A DNA stretch of 64,000 nucleotides from Sphingomonas sp. (GCF_025362505.1 NZ_JANYGG010000135.1:18017-82016); one strand, 5' to 3'. Positions 53,269 to 63,618 are shown, counted from the stretch's first letter. The notes: generated by a model from the letters alone, not told the origin. Numbers and translations: made by a program.

Positions 53269-55353
53269 ATGATGTTCGCCGTTCGTGCAACCGTCCTGAG
53301 TGCCGCCCTGCTGTCGAGCGCCGCGCCTTTGCTCGCGGACACGCCGCTGCGCGCGGATACTCCGCTGCTCAATGACCCGATCATCGTCACCGGTCGCGGC
53401 CTCTCTGCGTCCAGGGCCGATGCCGCCTACGACGTCGTCACCATCGACCGCGCGCGGATCCTCCAGTCCGCCAGCGGGCGGCTCGAGGACGTGCTGCGCG
53501 ATGTCGCGGGGGTGCAGGGTTTCCGCCGCTCGGACTCGCGCTCGGCCAACGCCACCAGCCAGTCGATCACGCTGCGCGGGCTCGGCGGCAACGCCTCCAG
53601 CCGGGCGCTGCTCGTCCTCGACGGCGTCCCGCAGGCCGACCCGTTCGGCGGCTGGATCAGCTTCCCGGCCCATGCCACCGACCGCCTCGGCCAGGTCCGC
53701 GTGACGCGCGGCGGGGGCAGCGGGCTGTGGGGGCCGGGCGCGCTGGGGGGAACGGTCGAGCTCGAGAGCGCCATTCCCGGCGAGCTCGACCCGTTCAACG
53801 CCCACCTTGCGATCGGCAGCCGAAATTCGAAAGATGCGCGCGGCGCGCTGACGGTTAAGGGGCGATCGGGTTTCATTACCGTCTCGGGGGCCTATGCGCA
53901 GGGTGACGGCTTCATCCCGATCGTCGCGGAACGGCGCGGCCCGGTCGACCATGCCGCCCCCTATCGCCAATTTTCGGGCGCGGTCCGGGCAGTGACCGCG
54001 ATCGGCGCATCGACCGAGCTGCAAGCCAATTTTTCGGCGTTCGACGACCGCCGCAATCGCGGGACCGACAATAGCGACAATCGCGGGCGCGGAGTCGATG
54101 GTTCGCTGCGCCTGGTCGGCAAGGGTGCGCTGCGCTGGTCGCTGCTCGGCTATGGCCAGAAGCGCCGGTTCGCCAGCCAGTCGGCCGCGATCAATGCCGC
54201 GCGAACGACGTCGACCCTGACGCTCGATCAATACGCCGTCCCCTCGACCGGCTGGGGAGCGCGCGCCGACATCGTTCCGCTGAACGGCGACATCGAGCTG
54301 CGGCTGGGCGCCGACCTGCGCGCGGTCCACGGCGAAACGCGCGAAAATTATCTGTTTGTCGCGGGATCGGCGACTCGCCGCCGCGTTGCCGGTGGCCGCT
54401 CGGTCACGATGGGCGGCTTTGCCGACGCCACCTTCACGCGGGGCGCGCTGACCGCCAACCTTTCGGGCCGCATCGATCACTGGTCGATCAGCGATGGTCG
54501 GCTGTTCGAACAGACGCTGGCGGGGACGACGCTCACCAATACCGCCTTCGCCGACCGCGACGGGTGGCAGCCGACCGGCCGCGCCGCGCTCGCGGTTCGT
54601 GCTGGCAGCGGGCTGACCGTGCGCGCCGCCGCCTATCGCGGGTGGCGCCTGCCGACACTCAACGAGCTCTACCGCCCGTTCCGCGTCGGCGCCGACGCCA
54701 CGGCGGCGAATGCCGTGCTCAAACCGGAGACGCTGAGCGGGGCAGAAGCGGGCATCGACTGGGCAGTGGCACCGGGCGCCAAGGCGACGGTAACGCTGTT
54801 CACCGGCCGGCTGCACGACGCGATCGCCAATGTCACCATTGCCCGCGGGCCGGGCGTGTTCCCCGGGGTCGGCTTCGTCAGCGCGGCGGGCAGCTATCGC
54901 CGGCGCGAGAACCTCGACGCCATCACAACGCGCGGTGCCGAGTTCGGGTTCGACCTTCAGCACCGGGCGTTCGACGTCCACCTGTCCTACAGTGTCGTCG
55001 ATGCGCGGGTGCAGGACAATGGCGCGGGCAGCGCACTTGACGGCCTTCGCCCCGCGCAAACTCCCGAGCAACAGGCCTCGGCAACGGTCGGCTGGACGTC
55101 GCCCCATGAGCAGCGCCTGTCGCTCACCGGTCGCGAAATATCGCGCCAGTGTGAGGATGATCTCAATCGGCGCTCGTTGAAGCCAGCGTTCACCGTCGAC
55201 GCCACCGCCTCGACGCCGATCGGCCGCCACTTCGTCATCGGCCTGCGCGGCGAAAACCTGTTCGACAAGCGGGTCGAAGCGGCAATCGCCAGCGACGGTA
55301 CCGTCGAACGCGCGCTGCCGCGCACGCTGTGGCTGGAGGTGACGGTGAAGTGA
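53269..55353 (+). CDS. TonB-dependent receptor
   Basis: A 694-residue outer-membrane receptor starting at tandem ATGs (53269 or 53272). The signal peptide ends near APLLA-D. The plug has a TonB-box-like 'DPIIVTGRG', 'LEDVLRDVAGVQGFRRSDSRSAN', 'QSITLRGLGGNASSRALLVLDGVPQADPFGGW' and 'RGGGSGLWGPGALGGTVELES'; a barrel follows, with 'WRLPTLNELYRPFRVGADATAANAVLKPETLSGAEAGIDW' and the terminal 'GLRGENLFDKRVEAAIASDG'. The type is close to BtuB/FepA-like receptors for metallo-ligands or vitamins. No cobalamin-riboswitch core or clear Fur box was seen upstream, so the ligand stays open. Confidence 0.92.
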   Translation: MMFAVRATVLSAALLSSAAPLLADTPLRADTPLLNDPIIVTGRGLSASRADAAYDVVTIDRARILQSASGRLEDVLRDVAGVQGFRRSDSRSANATSQSITLRGLGGNASSRALLVLDGVPQADPFGGWISFPAHATDRLGQVRVTRGGGSGLWGPGALGGTVELESAIPGELDPFNAHLAIGSRNSKDARGALTVKGRSGFITVSGAYAQGDGFIPIVAERRGPVDHAAPYRQFSGAVRAVTAIGASTELQANFSAFDDRRNRGTDNSDNRGRGVDGSLRLVGKGALRWSLLGYGQKRRFASQSAAINAARTTSTLTLDQYAVPSTGWGARADIVPLNGDIELRLGADLRAVHGETRENYLFVAGSATRRRVAGGRSVTMGGFADATFTRGALTANLSGRIDHWSISDGRLFEQTLAGTTLTNTAFADRDGWQPTGRAALAVRAGSGLTVRAAAYRGWRLPTLNELYRPFRVGADATAANAVLKPETLSGAEAGIDWAVAPGAKATVTLFTGRLHDAIANVTIARGPGVFPGVGFVSAAGSYRRRENLDAITTRGAEFGFDLQHRAFDVHLSYSVVDARVQDNGAGSALDGLRPAQTPEQQASATVGWTSPHEQRLSLTGREISRQCEDDLNRRSLKPAFTVDATASTPIGRHFVIGLRGENLFDKRVEAAIASDGTVERALPRTLWLEVTVK

Positions 55354-55369
55354 GGTTTTACACCCCCGG

Positions 55370-55903
55370 TTAGCGCAGCGGGCGTTTTTCCAGCTTTCGC
55401 GCAAGCGTGCGGCGGTGCATTCCCAGTCGCCGAGCCGTCTCGGAAATATTGAAGTCGGTTTCGACGAGCATTTCGTTGATCCGTTCCCATTCGAGCGTCT
55501 TGATCGAGGTTGGGCGTCCATCGATCGGCGAGTCCGGATCGCCGATCGATCGTGCGAACGCCGCCTCGATATCGTCGGTGTTCGACGGTTTTGCGAGATA
55601 GTGGCAGGCGCCGAGCTTGATCGCCTCGACCGCTGTCGCGATGCTGGCGAACCCGGTCAGGACGACAATCAGCGTGGCCGGGTCGGCGGCGTGGAGGCTG
55701 GCGATACAGGCGAGGCCCGAGCTTCCGCCAAGCTTGAGGTCGACGACCGCGAAGCCGAACGCTTCGAGCTTGAGGAGCGCGTCGAGTTCATCTGCGCCGC
55801 CGACATGATGAGCGATATAGCCGCGCCGCTCGAACGACCGTTGCAGCGTTCGAGCGAAGACGATGTCGTCCTCGACGATGACCAGGCGGCGCGGCTCATC
55901 CAC
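55370..55903 (-). CDS. regA: RegA/PrrA/ActR-type redox response regulator
   Basis: A 177-residue regulator. The receiver has 'LVIVEDDIVFARTLQRSFERRGY', the phospho-acceptor Asp in 'FAVVDLKLGGSSGL', 'VLTGFASIATAVEAIKLGACHYLAKP', and the C-terminal Fis-type HTH 'DFNISETARRLGMHRRTLARKLEK', all typical of the RegA group that controls respiration and other redox-linked genes. The GTG at 55903 gives the usual length and overlaps the kinase 3' end; an ATG at 55899 is out of frame. Confidence 0.92.
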   Translation of the reverse strand: MDEPRRLVIVEDDIVFARTLQRSFERRGYIAHHVGGADELDALLKLEAFGFAVVDLKLGGSSGLACIASLHAADPATLIVVLTGFASIATAVEAIKLGACHYLAKPSNTDDIEAAFARSIGDPDSPIDGRPTSIKTLEWERINEMLVETDFNISETARRLGMHRRTLARKLEKRPLR

Positions 55904-57218
55904 GGGTTTGCTCGACCTGCCGTTGCACCGCGAGCGGCAGGAGCAGCCGGACATTTGCTCCCCCGCCGTCGCGGTTGCGCGCTTCGAGCCGGCCGCCGAG
56001 CCGGCGCGCGACGTTGACCGCGAGGAACAGGCCGACGCCGTGGCCGGCGCCCTTGGTCGATCGATAAGGCTCGCCAATCGATGCGAGCTGGTCGGCGCTG
56101 AAACCCGGACCACGATCGGACACGCTGACCTGAAGGTCATTGCCGAGGGCGATGACCTCGACCGCGACATGGTCAGGCGATGCTTCGGCGGCATTGTCGA
56201 GCAGGTTCCACAGCGCCTGGCGCAGCGCGGGATCGGCGATGAGTTCCTGCTCCTCGCCAGTGTCGCACTGGAATGTCAGGGGCGTCGACGGATGCGTCGG
56301 TGCCCAGTCGTCGACAATGGCGGCGAGGAAAGCGCGGGCGGGGATCCGGGCCAGTTCCTCGTCGCGCGGCTCGCCGGCCGAGTGGAGAATGTCGGTTACG
56401 ATCCCCTTGCAGCGTTCGACCTCGGCCAGCATTACCTCGACCTCGCCGGCAAGGTCGGCATCGGCGCTGAGTTTGGGATCGCGCCGCCAGTCGCCGAGGA
56501 TGACCGACAGCGTCGCCAGCGGGGTGCCAAGCTCGTGCGCGGCACCCGACGCGAACAGCCCCATGCGGACGATCGCGTCTTCTTCCGCCGCGCGGGTGCG
56601 AAGTTCGGCGAGGTACGCATTTCGGGCGCGGAGGTTGTGGCTGATTCGGCCGATGAACAGCACCAGCAGCACCGCCGCCAGCACAAAACCGAGCCAGGCG
56701 CCAAACGTGTACAGGGCGGCGGTGCGATGGGCGAGGCCGAGCGGAAACAGCAGCGGCCGATGCTGGATGCTGAGACCGGCATAACACAGCGTGGCGGTCG
56801 CCATGAACAGCCACACCGCGCTGCCCTCGAGCAGGATCGCGCCGAGCACGACCTGCATCAGGAGCAGCAGGATGAACGGGTTGTTGGCTCCGCCGCTCAG
56901 ATAAAGCTGCGCGGTCAGCGTCGCCATGTCGAGCAGCAGCGCAAGACAGAGTTCGATCTGGCTCGCCGGGAACCGCGGGGTGATGCGCGTAATCGCGAAG
57001 TTGGCGAGGCCGAGCAGGCCGACCAGTCCGAGCATCAGGGCAAGCGGGAGCCCGATGCCGAGGCCGAAATGCACCCCGAGGATGGTGACGAGCTGCCCGG
57101 CGACGGCGAGCCAACGAAGCTGGACCAGCTGACGCATATTTTCGGCATAGCTGTCAGGTGTCTCGCGGAGCGTCGGTCCGCTCGGTTGCCGGGTGAGGGC
57201 AAGCAGCGGGGTGTCCAT
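55896..57218 (-). CDS. regB: RegB/PrrB/ActS-type redox sensor histidine kinase
   Basis: A 440-residue kinase with six TM helices. The quinone-sensing loop 'SGGANNPF' (residues 108-115) matches the GGxxNPF motif of RegB. The H-box 'ASGAAHELGTPLATLSVILGDW' has His228, and Cys270 in 'VERCKGIVTDIL' corresponds to the redox-active Cys of RegB. N- and G-boxes ('NLLDNAAEASP', 'DRGPGF', 'GHGVGLFLAVNVARRLGG') are intact. The ATG at 57218 overlaps the SURF1 stop as TGATG, placing it in the quinol oxidase operon. Confidence 0.94.
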   Translation of the reverse strand: MDTPLLALTRQPSGPTLRETPDSYAENMRQLVQLRWLAVAGQLVTILGVHFGLGIGLPLALMLGLVGLLGLANFAITRITPRFPASQIELCLALLLDMATLTAQLYLSGGANNPFILLLLMQVVLGAILLEGSAVWLFMATATLCYAGLSIQHRPLLFPLGLAHRTAALYTFGAWLGFVLAAVLLVLFIGRISHNLRARNAYLAELRTRAAEEDAIVRMGLFASGAAHELGTPLATLSVILGDWRRDPKLSADADLAGEVEVMLAEVERCKGIVTDILHSAGEPRDEELARIPARAFLAAIVDDWAPTHPSTPLTFQCDTGEEQELIADPALRQALWNLLDNAAEASPDHVAVEVIALGNDLQVSVSDRGPGFSADQLASIGEPYRSTKGAGHGVGLFLAVNVARRLGGRLEARNRDGGGANVRLLLPLAVQRQVEQTRG

Positions 57219-57922
57219 CAGCGGCGGCTCCATACGAGCCACGCGCCCCAGGCCGACAGGCAGGCCAGCGCGAACCAGGTCAGCGCATAGACGAGGTGGG
57301 AATTGTGGAAGGTGACGACGGTGAGCCCCCCGACCGGCCAGCCGCCGGGGTTGGGCATTGCATCCGCGTCGATGAAATAGGGCGCTGCGTTCGTGATGCC
57401 GCGGGCCCGGGCGATCGCCGCGACATCGCGCGAATACCATTGGCCGGCCTTTGGATCGTTGCTGCGCAGGAACCCGCCGCCGGGTTCGGTGACCCTGAGC
57501 AGCCCGGTGATGGCGACGGGTCCCGTGACCTGTCCGGCGCGGCGGGTGGCGGTCGCGCGACGCTCGGTCGGGACGAACCCGCGATTGACGAGGATGGTGC
57601 CGGCGCTGGTGACGAGCGGGGTGATGATCCAGTAACCGGGACCGCGCTCGGTCACCGCCTGGACCAGTGTCTCCGCATCATGGCGAAAGCCACCGCGCGT
57701 GATGACCTTGCGATATTCGTCATGCTCGCGCGTGATTTTGGGCCACGTCGATGGGCCGGGTGCCACGGTCGGCGGCGCGTGAAGCCGCTGCTCGACCCGC
57801 GCGATCAGCGCCAGCTTCCACACCCGCCGTTCAACCTGCCAGACTCCAAGCGCGGTGAAGATCAGCGCGGCGATCAGCGCGAAGGCAAGCAGCAGGGCGC
57901 GCTTCGCGCCGCTTGTGCTCAC
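57218..57922 (-). CDS. SURF1 family oxidase assembly protein
   Basis: A 234-residue membrane protein with one TM helix at each end and the SURF1 blocks 'ALGVWQVERRVWKLALIARVEQRL', 'GFRHDAETLVQAVTERGPGYWIITPL', 'ILVNRGFVP' and 'NSHLVYALTWFALA'. It helps insert haem into haem-copper oxidases. In the quinol oxidase operon it resembles the Surf1q type described in Paracoccus. GTG at 57922 overlaps the cyoD stop as GTGA. Confidence 0.92.
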   Translation of the reverse strand: MSTSGAKRALLLAFALIAALIFTALGVWQVERRVWKLALIARVEQRLHAPPTVAPGPSTWPKITREHDEYRKVITRGGFRHDAETLVQAVTERGPGYWIITPLVTSAGTILVNRGFVPTERRATATRRAGQVTGPVAITGLLRVTEPGGGFLRSNDPKAGQWYSRDVAAIARARGITNAAPYFIDADAMPNPGGWPVGGLTVVTFHNSHLVYALTWFALACLSAWGAWLVWSRR

Positions 57923-58323
57923 CGGAGCTCGCCACTCCCGGCCGCATCCATCGGCATCATGTTCGAATTGAGGTGGTACATGATCCACAGCGAACCGGCG
58001 ATCGTGATCAGCAGGATGACCGACGTGAAGATCAGCGCGATCATCGTCCAACCACCCTCGGCACGGCGATTGACGTGGAGGAAGCAGCTGGTGTGGACGA
58101 GGATCTGCACGACCGCGAGCGCGATCACGGCGTAGCCGGTCGCCTGCGCGTCAATCGCGCCGGTCATGACCAGCCAGAAGGGGATCGCGGTCAGCACCGC
58201 CGACAGCGCGAAGCCGATCAGGTAGGTCTGGCGCGAACCGTGGCTGTGCGCCGGGGCAGCGAGATCGTGCCGATGATCGGCGCGGTTGGCAGGGGCGCTG
58301 GTCGTGACGTCGGGCGCGCTCAT
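57919..58323 (-). CDS. cyoD: Cytochrome o ubiquinol oxidase subunit IV
   Basis: A 134-residue small membrane subunit with three TM helices ('YLIGFALSAVLTAIPFWLVM', 'GYAVIALAVVQILVHTSCFLHVN', 'WTMIALIFTSVILLITIAGSLWIMYHLN'), typical of CyoD, including the 'FLHV..' loop and 'HLN.NMM' end. The ATG at 58323 overlaps the cyoC stop. The His-rich N-terminal tail is longer than in E. coli. Confidence 0.93.
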   Translation of the reverse strand: MSAPDVTTSAPANRADHRHDLAAPAHSHGSRQTYLIGFALSAVLTAIPFWLVMTGAIDAQATGYAVIALAVVQILVHTSCFLHVNRRAEGGWTMIALIFTSVILLITIAGSLWIMYHLNSNMMPMDAAGSGELR

Positions 58324-58979
58324 CGGATCATCCCCAGCAGGTAGACGAAGGTGAAGACGCCGATCCAGATGACGTCGAGGAAATGCCAGAACAGGCTGAG
58401 GCACATCAGTCGGCGCTGGTTCTCGCCGGTCAGCCCGCGCTGCCCGACCTGAACCAGCATCACCGCGATCCACACCAGCCCGAAGGTAACGTGCAAGCCG
58501 TGGGTGCCGACCAGGGTGAAGAAGGCCGACAGGAAAGCCGATCGTTGCGGGGTCGCGCCCTCGGCGATGAGGTGGCCGAACTCGTACAGTTCGATCGCGA
58601 CGAAGCTGGCGCCGAACAGCGCGGTGACGACCAGCCACGCCTGAGTGGCGCGGACCTTTTTCTGGTCCATCGCCAGCATCGAGAAGCCGAAGGTGATCGA
58701 CGAGATGAGCAGGAACGCGGTGTTGAGTGCGACCAGCGAGAGGTCGAATATATCCTTCGGCGCGGGGCCGCCGGCGTAATTCTGCCTCAGCACCCCGAAT
58801 GTCGCGAACAGCGTCGCGAAGATGAGCGCGTCGCTCATCAGGTAAATCCAGAAGCCGAGCAGCGTGGCCTCGCCCGGCTGGTGTTCGTGCTCCTCGCCGG
58901 GCGCGTGGTGGAACTGCCGCACAGGCGCTGCGGCGGACGCCGGAGCGATGGCGGGGATGGGGGCGGTCAAGTCGTTCAT
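58320..58979 (-). CDS. cyoC: Cytochrome o ubiquinol oxidase subunit III
   Basis: A 219-residue subunit with five TM helices. '[25 protein letters not shown]', '[13 protein letters not shown]', '[21 protein letters not shown]' and '[25 protein letters not shown]' are CyoC/COX3 blocks. Overlaps with cyoB and cyoD mark one translation unit. Confidence 0.95.
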   Translation of the reverse strand: MNDLTAPIPAIAPASAAAPVRQFHHAPGEEHEHQPGEATLLGFWIYLMSDALIFATLFATFGVLRQNYAGGPAPKDIFDLSLVALNTAFLLISSITFGFSMLAMDQKKVRATQAWLVVTALFGASFVAIELYEFGHLIAEGATPQRSAFLSAFFTLVGTHGLHVTFGLVWIAVMLVQVGQRGLTGENQRRLMCLSLFWHFLDVIWIGVFTFVYLLGMIR

Positions 58980-60979
58980 GCGGTTGCTCCCGCAAGCCGC
59001 TCAGCGCGCGCCGTTTCGATCCGGGCGACCTCCTCGGCGGGGATGAAATAGTCGCGGTCGCGGTTGAAGCTATGGCCGATCGCGACCAACAGGATCCCGA
59101 CAAAGCCGAGTGCGGCGAGCCACCACATGTACCACACCATCCCGAAGCCCATCACCAGCGCAAGGAAGCTGATGATTACCCCCGCACCGGTGTTGCGCGG
59201 CATGTGGATCGGGCGATAGTTCTCGGCCGGCCGCTCATAGCCGCGGCACTTCATGTCGTACCAGGTGTCGAGGTCGTGGACGACCGGCGTGAAGGCGAAG
59301 TTGTAGGCCGGCGGCGGCGAGCTGGTCGACCATTCGAGCGTGCGACCGTTCCACGGGTCGCCGGTCGTGTCGCGCAGCTGGTCGCGGCGGATGATGCCGA
59401 CGATGATCGACAAGACGAAGCCGATGATCCCGACGAGGATGATCAGCGCGCCGATCGCGGCGATGATGAAATAGGGCTGCATCGCCGGATCGTCGAAGTG
59501 ACGGAGGCGGCGGGTCGCGCCCATCAGCCCGACGATGTAGATCGGTGTCCACGCGACCCAATAGCCGATCGTCCAGCCCCAGAAGTGCACGTTGCCCCAG
59601 AATCTGTCGAGCTTGAAGCCGAACGCCTTGGGGAACCAGTAATCGATCCCGGCGAACAGCCCGAACACCACGCCGCCGATGATGACGTTGTGGAAGTGGG
59701 CGACGAGGAACAGCGAGTTGTGGAGGACGAAGTCGGCCGGCGGAACCGCTAGCAGCACCCCGGTCATCCCGCCGACGACGAACGTCAGCATGAAGGCGAT
59801 GACCCAGCGCATCGGCAGTTCGAACCGGATTCGCCCGCGGTACATGGTGAACAGCCAGTTGAAGATCTTCGCCCCGGTCGGGATCGCGATAACCATCGTC
59901 GCGATGCCGAAGAAGCTGTTGACGCTGGCTCCCGACCCCATCGTGAAGAAATGGTGGAGCCAGACGAGGTAGGCCAGGATCGTGATGACCACGGTCGCGT
60001 AGACCATCGACGAATAGCCGAACAACCGCTTGCCAGAGAAAGTGGAGGTCACCTCGGAATAGATGCCGAAGACCGGCAGGACGAGGACATAGACCTCCGG
60101 ATGGCCCCAGATCCAGACGAGGTTCCAGTACATCATCGGGTTGCCACCAAGGTCGTTGGTAAAGAAGTTGGTGCCGACGTAGCGGTCGAGCAGCAGCATC
60201 AGGAAGGCGCCGGTCAGCACCGGGAAGATCGCGATCGCCAGCACGTTGCTGCACAGCGCGGTCCAGCAGAACACCGGCATCTTCATCATCGTCATGCCCG
60301 GCGCGCGCATCTTGATGATCGTGGTCACCATGTTGATCGCCGACAGCGTCGTTCCTACCCCGGCGATCTGGAGCGACCACAGATAATAGTCGACCCCGGT
60401 ATCGGGGCTGTTCTGGAGGTTGCCGACGGGGACGTAGCCCAGCCAGCCGGTGCGCGCGAACTCGCCGACGAACAGCGACACCATCGTGAGCATCGCGCCC
60501 GCCACGGTCAGCCAGAAGCTCAGATTATTGAGGTAAGGGAAAGCGACGTCGCGCGCGCCGATCTGCAGCGGCATGACGAAATTGACCAGGCCGACGATCA
60601 GCGGGATCGCGACGAAGAAGATCATGATCGTCCCGTGGACGGTGAACAGCTGATCGTAGTGGTGGGCGTTGAGGTAACCCTGGTTGGCGCCGAACGCCAT
60701 TGCCTGCTGGGCGCGCATCATCAGCGCGTCGGCGAACCCTCGCAGCAGCATGACGACGCCCAGGATGATGTACATGATGCCGATCTTCTTGTGATCGACG
60801 GTGGTGAACCATTCGCGCCACAGCCAGCCCCACAATTTGTAGCGGGTCACCGCGGCGACCACGCCCCCGCCGATCAATGCGACGACCGCGAAGGTGATCA
60901 TCAGGATCGGTTCGTGGATCGGGAACGACTCGAAGGTGAGCCGGCCGAAGATCGTCTTGAGAAGGGCGGGATCGAACAT
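58976..60979 (-). CDS. cyoB: Cytochrome o ubiquinol oxidase subunit I
   Basis: A 667-residue catalytic subunit holding haem b, haem o3 and CuB. The His ligands are in '[18 protein letters not shown]', '[20 protein letters not shown]' (CuB and Tyr crosslink), '[10 protein letters not shown]' and '[17 protein letters not shown]'. It reduces oxygen to water with ubiquinol and pumps protons. ATG at 60979 begins the normal N-terminus '[18 protein letters not shown]'. Confidence 0.97.
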   Translation of the reverse strand: MFDPALLKTIFGRLTFESFPIHEPILMITFAVVALIGGGVVAAVTRYKLWGWLWREWFTTVDHKKIGIMYIILGVVMLLRGFADALMMRAQQAMAFGANQGYLNAHHYDQLFTVHGTIMIFFVAIPLIVGLVNFVMPLQIGARDVAFPYLNNLSFWLTVAGAMLTMVSLFVGEFARTGWLGYVPVGNLQNSPDTGVDYYLWSLQIAGVGTTLSAINMVTTIIKMRAPGMTMMKMPVFCWTALCSNVLAIAIFPVLTGAFLMLLLDRYVGTNFFTNDLGGNPMMYWNLVWIWGHPEVYVLVLPVFGIYSEVTSTFSGKRLFGYSSMVYATVVITILAYLVWLHHFFTMGSGASVNSFFGIATMVIAIPTGAKIFNWLFTMYRGRIRFELPMRWVIAFMLTFVVGGMTGVLLAVPPADFVLHNSLFLVAHFHNVIIGGVVFGLFAGIDYWFPKAFGFKLDRFWGNVHFWGWTIGYWVAWTPIYIVGLMGATRRLRHFDDPAMQPYFIIAAIGALIILVGIIGFVLSIIVGIIRRDQLRDTTGDPWNGRTLEWSTSSPPPAYNFAFTPVVHDLDTWYDMKCRGYERPAENYRPIHMPRNTGAGVIISFLALVMGFGMVWYMWWLAALGFVGILLVAIGHSFNRDRDYFIPAEEVARIETARAERLAGATA

Positions 60980-60995
60980 GGGTGCTCCGGCGGCT

Positions 60996-62141
60996 CTAGC
61001 CGCGCGCCGTGCCGGAATCGCCCGGCAGGGCAAGGGGATTGATCATCGACATGGTGCGGTTGCGCTTGTCGCCCGATGCAGTTTGTCCGGGAGGCGGGCC
61101 GCCGGGCTTGGTGACATTGGGGCCTGAGCCCTTGTTCTGCGGCGCCAGGAAAATCGCGCCCTCGGCCTTGCCATTCTGCGGCATCGAGGCGTGGCCCTGG
61201 GCAATGCTCGCGGGCGATCCCGCGGCCTGGTCGCGGCGCATGACGTCGGTCATGCACGGCGTGCCGGGCTCGACGCAGCGTTGGAGGATGCGGCGGAACA
61301 GGTCAGGGTCGACCGTCGCGAAGTGGATCGGCGCGACCTTCTCGCTCGGCCGCACGAGGAGGCGATAGTTGGCCGTATTGAGCGGGAGTACTGTCCCCTT
61401 GACGCCCGCGACCCAGCGGTCGAAGTCAGCATTCGGCAGGCCACGCAGGCGGAACTTCATGTCCGAAAAACCCGCGCCGCTGTAATTGCCCGAAAAGCCC
61501 TTGTAGTCGCCCGGCTTGTTGAGCACCGCGTGCATCGTGCTGCGCATGCCGGGCATGGTGTAGATCATCCCCGCCAGCGTCGGCGCGTAAAAAGTGTTCA
61601 TCATGTTGGTCGAGGTCAGGTCGAAGCGGACCGGGCGATCGACCGGAAGCGCCAACTCGTTGACCGTCGCGATGCCCTGCTCGGGATAGATGAACAGCCA
61701 TTTCCAGTCGAGCGACACGACCTGGATGCGGAGCGGCTTGATCGCGGGATCGACCGGCCGCCCGGCGGATATGCGCTCGAGCGGACGAAACGGATCGAGC
61801 TTGTGCGTGCTCCACCAAGTCAATCCACCAAGCGCGATGATGATCAGCAGCGGCGCCGACCAGATGATGAGCTCGAGGCTGGTCGAATGGTCGAACTCGG
61901 GATCATAGGTCGCGTCGGTATTGCCGCTGCGATAACGCCAGGCGAACAATATGATCAGAACGATTACCGGAATGATGATCAGCAGCATCAGCGCGGTCGA
62001 GATGAAGATGATGTTGCGCTGCTGGAGCGCGACGTCGCCTGCTGGATTCAGCACAACCATGTTGCACCCCGCCAGCAAGGAGGCGGCGAACAGCGGTAAT
62101 ACCCTTGCGAGTTTCGATTGGACGGGAGCTGGTCGGTTCAT
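60996..62141 (-). CDS. cyoA: Cytochrome o ubiquinol oxidase subunit II
   Basis: A 381-residue lipoprotein subunit. The lipobox LLAG-C near residue 26 is followed by two TM helices and a cupredoxin domain ('[37 protein letters not shown]', '[16 protein letters not shown]') that lacks the CuA ligands, as in quinol oxidases. The C-terminal tail is extended with Gln/Gly/Pro-rich sequence and may be disordered. It is the first gene of cyoABCD-surf1-regB-regA. Confidence 0.95.
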   Translation of the reverse strand: MNRPAPVQSKLARVLPLFAASLLAGCNMVVLNPAGDVALQQRNIIFISTALMLLIIIPVIVLIILFAWRYRSGNTDATYDPEFDHSTSLELIIWSAPLLIIIALGGLTWWSTHKLDPFRPLERISAGRPVDPAIKPLRIQVVSLDWKWLFIYPEQGIATVNELALPVDRPVRFDLTSTNMMNTFYAPTLAGMIYTMPGMRSTMHAVLNKPGDYKGFSGNYSGAGFSDMKFRLRGLPNADFDRWVAGVKGTVLPLNTANYRLLVRPSEKVAPIHFATVDPDLFRRILQRCVEPGTPCMTDVMRRDQAAGSPASIAQGHASMPQNGKAEGAIFLAPQNKGSGPNVTKPGGPPPGQTASGDKRNRTMSMINPLALPGDSGTARG

Positions 62142-62178
62142 GACGACGTCCCTTTAGCGCCCGCGGATGGGGGTTCCC

Positions 62179-62230
62179 ATTGGACAGTTTGTCCTATGTG
62201 ATTAGCGCGTGATTGGGTCCATAGGGTCCA
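62179..62230. promoter_or_regulatory. Divergent cyoA/MFS control region with palindrome and direct repeat
   Basis: GGACA-gtt-TGTCC (62182-62194) is a 13-bp palindrome. GGGTCCATA and GGGTCCATT follow in tandem (62215-62231). Both lie between divergent starts and are candidate operators, perhaps for a regulator of the oxidase. No clear FNR box was seen. Confidence 0.35.
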
Positions 62231-62256
62231 TTGAGCATTAGCGGAACCCCGGCCTT

Positions 62257-63618
62257 ATGACTAACGCTGCCAACTCCACCGAGCTTGAGCGTGATGCGCG
62301 GCTGATCAGCGCCCACGACCACGACATTCGCCCGAGCGACATCGCGATCGGGGTGATCATCGGCCGGACCAGCGAGTTCTTCGACTTTTTCGTCTATGCG
62401 CTGGCGTCGGTACTGGTGTTCCCGAAGCTGATGTTTCCGTTCACCGACCCTTTGACCGGCACGCTCTATTCGTTCGGCCTGTTCGCGCTGGCCTTCATCG
62501 CGCGGCCGTTCGGAACATTGCTGTTCATGTGGATCGACCGCGAGCATGGCCGCGGGGTCAAGCTGACGATTGCGCTGTTCCTGCTGGGCGGGTCGACCAT
62601 GGCGCTCGCCTTCCTGCCCGGATATGCCCAGATCGGCGCGGCCTCGATCGCGTTGCTGGCGCTGTTCCGGATCGGCCAGGGGGTTGCGCTGGGCGGTGCG
62701 TGGGACGGGCTGCCGACCTTGTTGTCGCTCAACGCCCCGCCCGAAAAGCGCGGCTGGTACTCGATGATCCCGCAGCTCGGGGCGCCGCTCGGCCTGATGG
62801 TCGCGCTGGCGCTATTCGCCTTCTTCCTGGCGATGCTCTCGCCCGAGGATTTCCTGTCGTGGGGCTGGCGCTACCCGTTCTTCGTCGCCTTCGCGATCAA
62901 CGTCGTTGCGCTGTTCGCCCGGCTTCGCTTGGTCGCGACCCCGGAATTCGAGCGGTTGTTCGAAAATCGCGAGCTCCAGCCGGCACCGGCGTTCGAGACG
63001 TTGCGTCTCGAATGGCGCACAATCCTGCTCGGCGCCTTCGCCCCGCTGGCGAGCTTCGCGCTATTCCACCTGGTGACCGTGTTCCCGCTGTCGTGGGTGT
63101 CGTTGTTCACCGGCGAACCGCCACTGCGCTTCCTGATCATCGAGCTCGTCGGATCGGTCGTGTTCGTCGTCGCGATCCTCGCCTCCGGGCTGATCGCCGA
63201 CCGCGTCGGCCGTCGCTCGGTGCTCGGCGTGTCGGCGGCGCTGATCGCGGTCTACAGCGGGTTCGCGCCGCAACTCCTCGGGGCGGGCGGGATCGGCGAA
63301 ACGATCTACATGATCGTCGGTTTCGCTCTTCTCGGCCTCGCCTTCGGTCAGTCGTCGGGCACGGTCAACGGCAACTTCCCGACCTATCGCCGCTACACCG
63401 GCGCGGCGATCGTCGCCAATTCGGCGTGGTTCCTCGGTGCCGGCTTCGCGCCCCTGGTCGCGCTGTTCCTTGCCAGCCGGTTCGGGCTGTGGTCGGTCGG
63501 CGCCTACCTCCTGTCCGGCGCGCTGTGCACCCTGGTCGCGCTCGGCATCAACAAGGAGTGGGCCGCCGCGCTGCACCCATCCGACCGCGCCGCCGACAGC
63601 ACGGCGGTCTCCCGCTAG
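62257..63618 (+). CDS. MFS transporter (metabolite:H+ symporter type)
   Basis: A 453-residue permease with 12 predicted helices. 'GRTSEFFDFFVYALASVLVFPKLMFP', 'FIARPFGTLLFMWIDREHGR', 'RIGQGVALGGAWDGLPTLLSLNAPPEKRGWYSMIPQLGAPLG' and 'IADRVGRRSVLGVSA' resemble the MHS (shikimate/proline/dicarboxylate) group. The substrate is unknown. It diverges from the cyo operon across about 115 bp. The same neighbour is often seen beside cyo in sphingomonads, as far as I recall. Confidence 0.88.
   Translation: MTNAANSTELERDARLISAHDHDIRPSDIAIGVIIGRTSEFFDFFVYALASVLVFPKLMFPFTDPLTGTLYSFGLFALAFIARPFGTLLFMWIDREHGRGVKLTIALFLLGGSTMALAFLPGYAQIGAASIALLALFRIGQGVALGGAWDGLPTLLSLNAPPEKRGWYSMIPQLGAPLGLMVALALFAFFLAMLSPEDFLSWGWRYPFFVAFAINVVALFARLRLVATPEFERLFENRELQPAPAFETLRLEWRTILLGAFAPLASFALFHLVTVFPLSWVSLFTGEPPLRFLIIELVGSVVFVVAILASGLIADRVGRRSVLGVSAALIAVYSGFAPQLLGAGGIGETIYMIVGFALLGLAFGQSSGTVNGNFPTYRRYTGAAIVANSAWFLGAGFAPLVALFLASRFGLWSVGAYLLSGALCTLVALGINKEWAAALHPSDRAADSTAVSR

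Noticed and set aside
53014..55521. Long minus-strand frame opposite the second TonB receptor
   Set aside because: Shadow frame. The plus strand has signal peptide, plug and barrel motifs.
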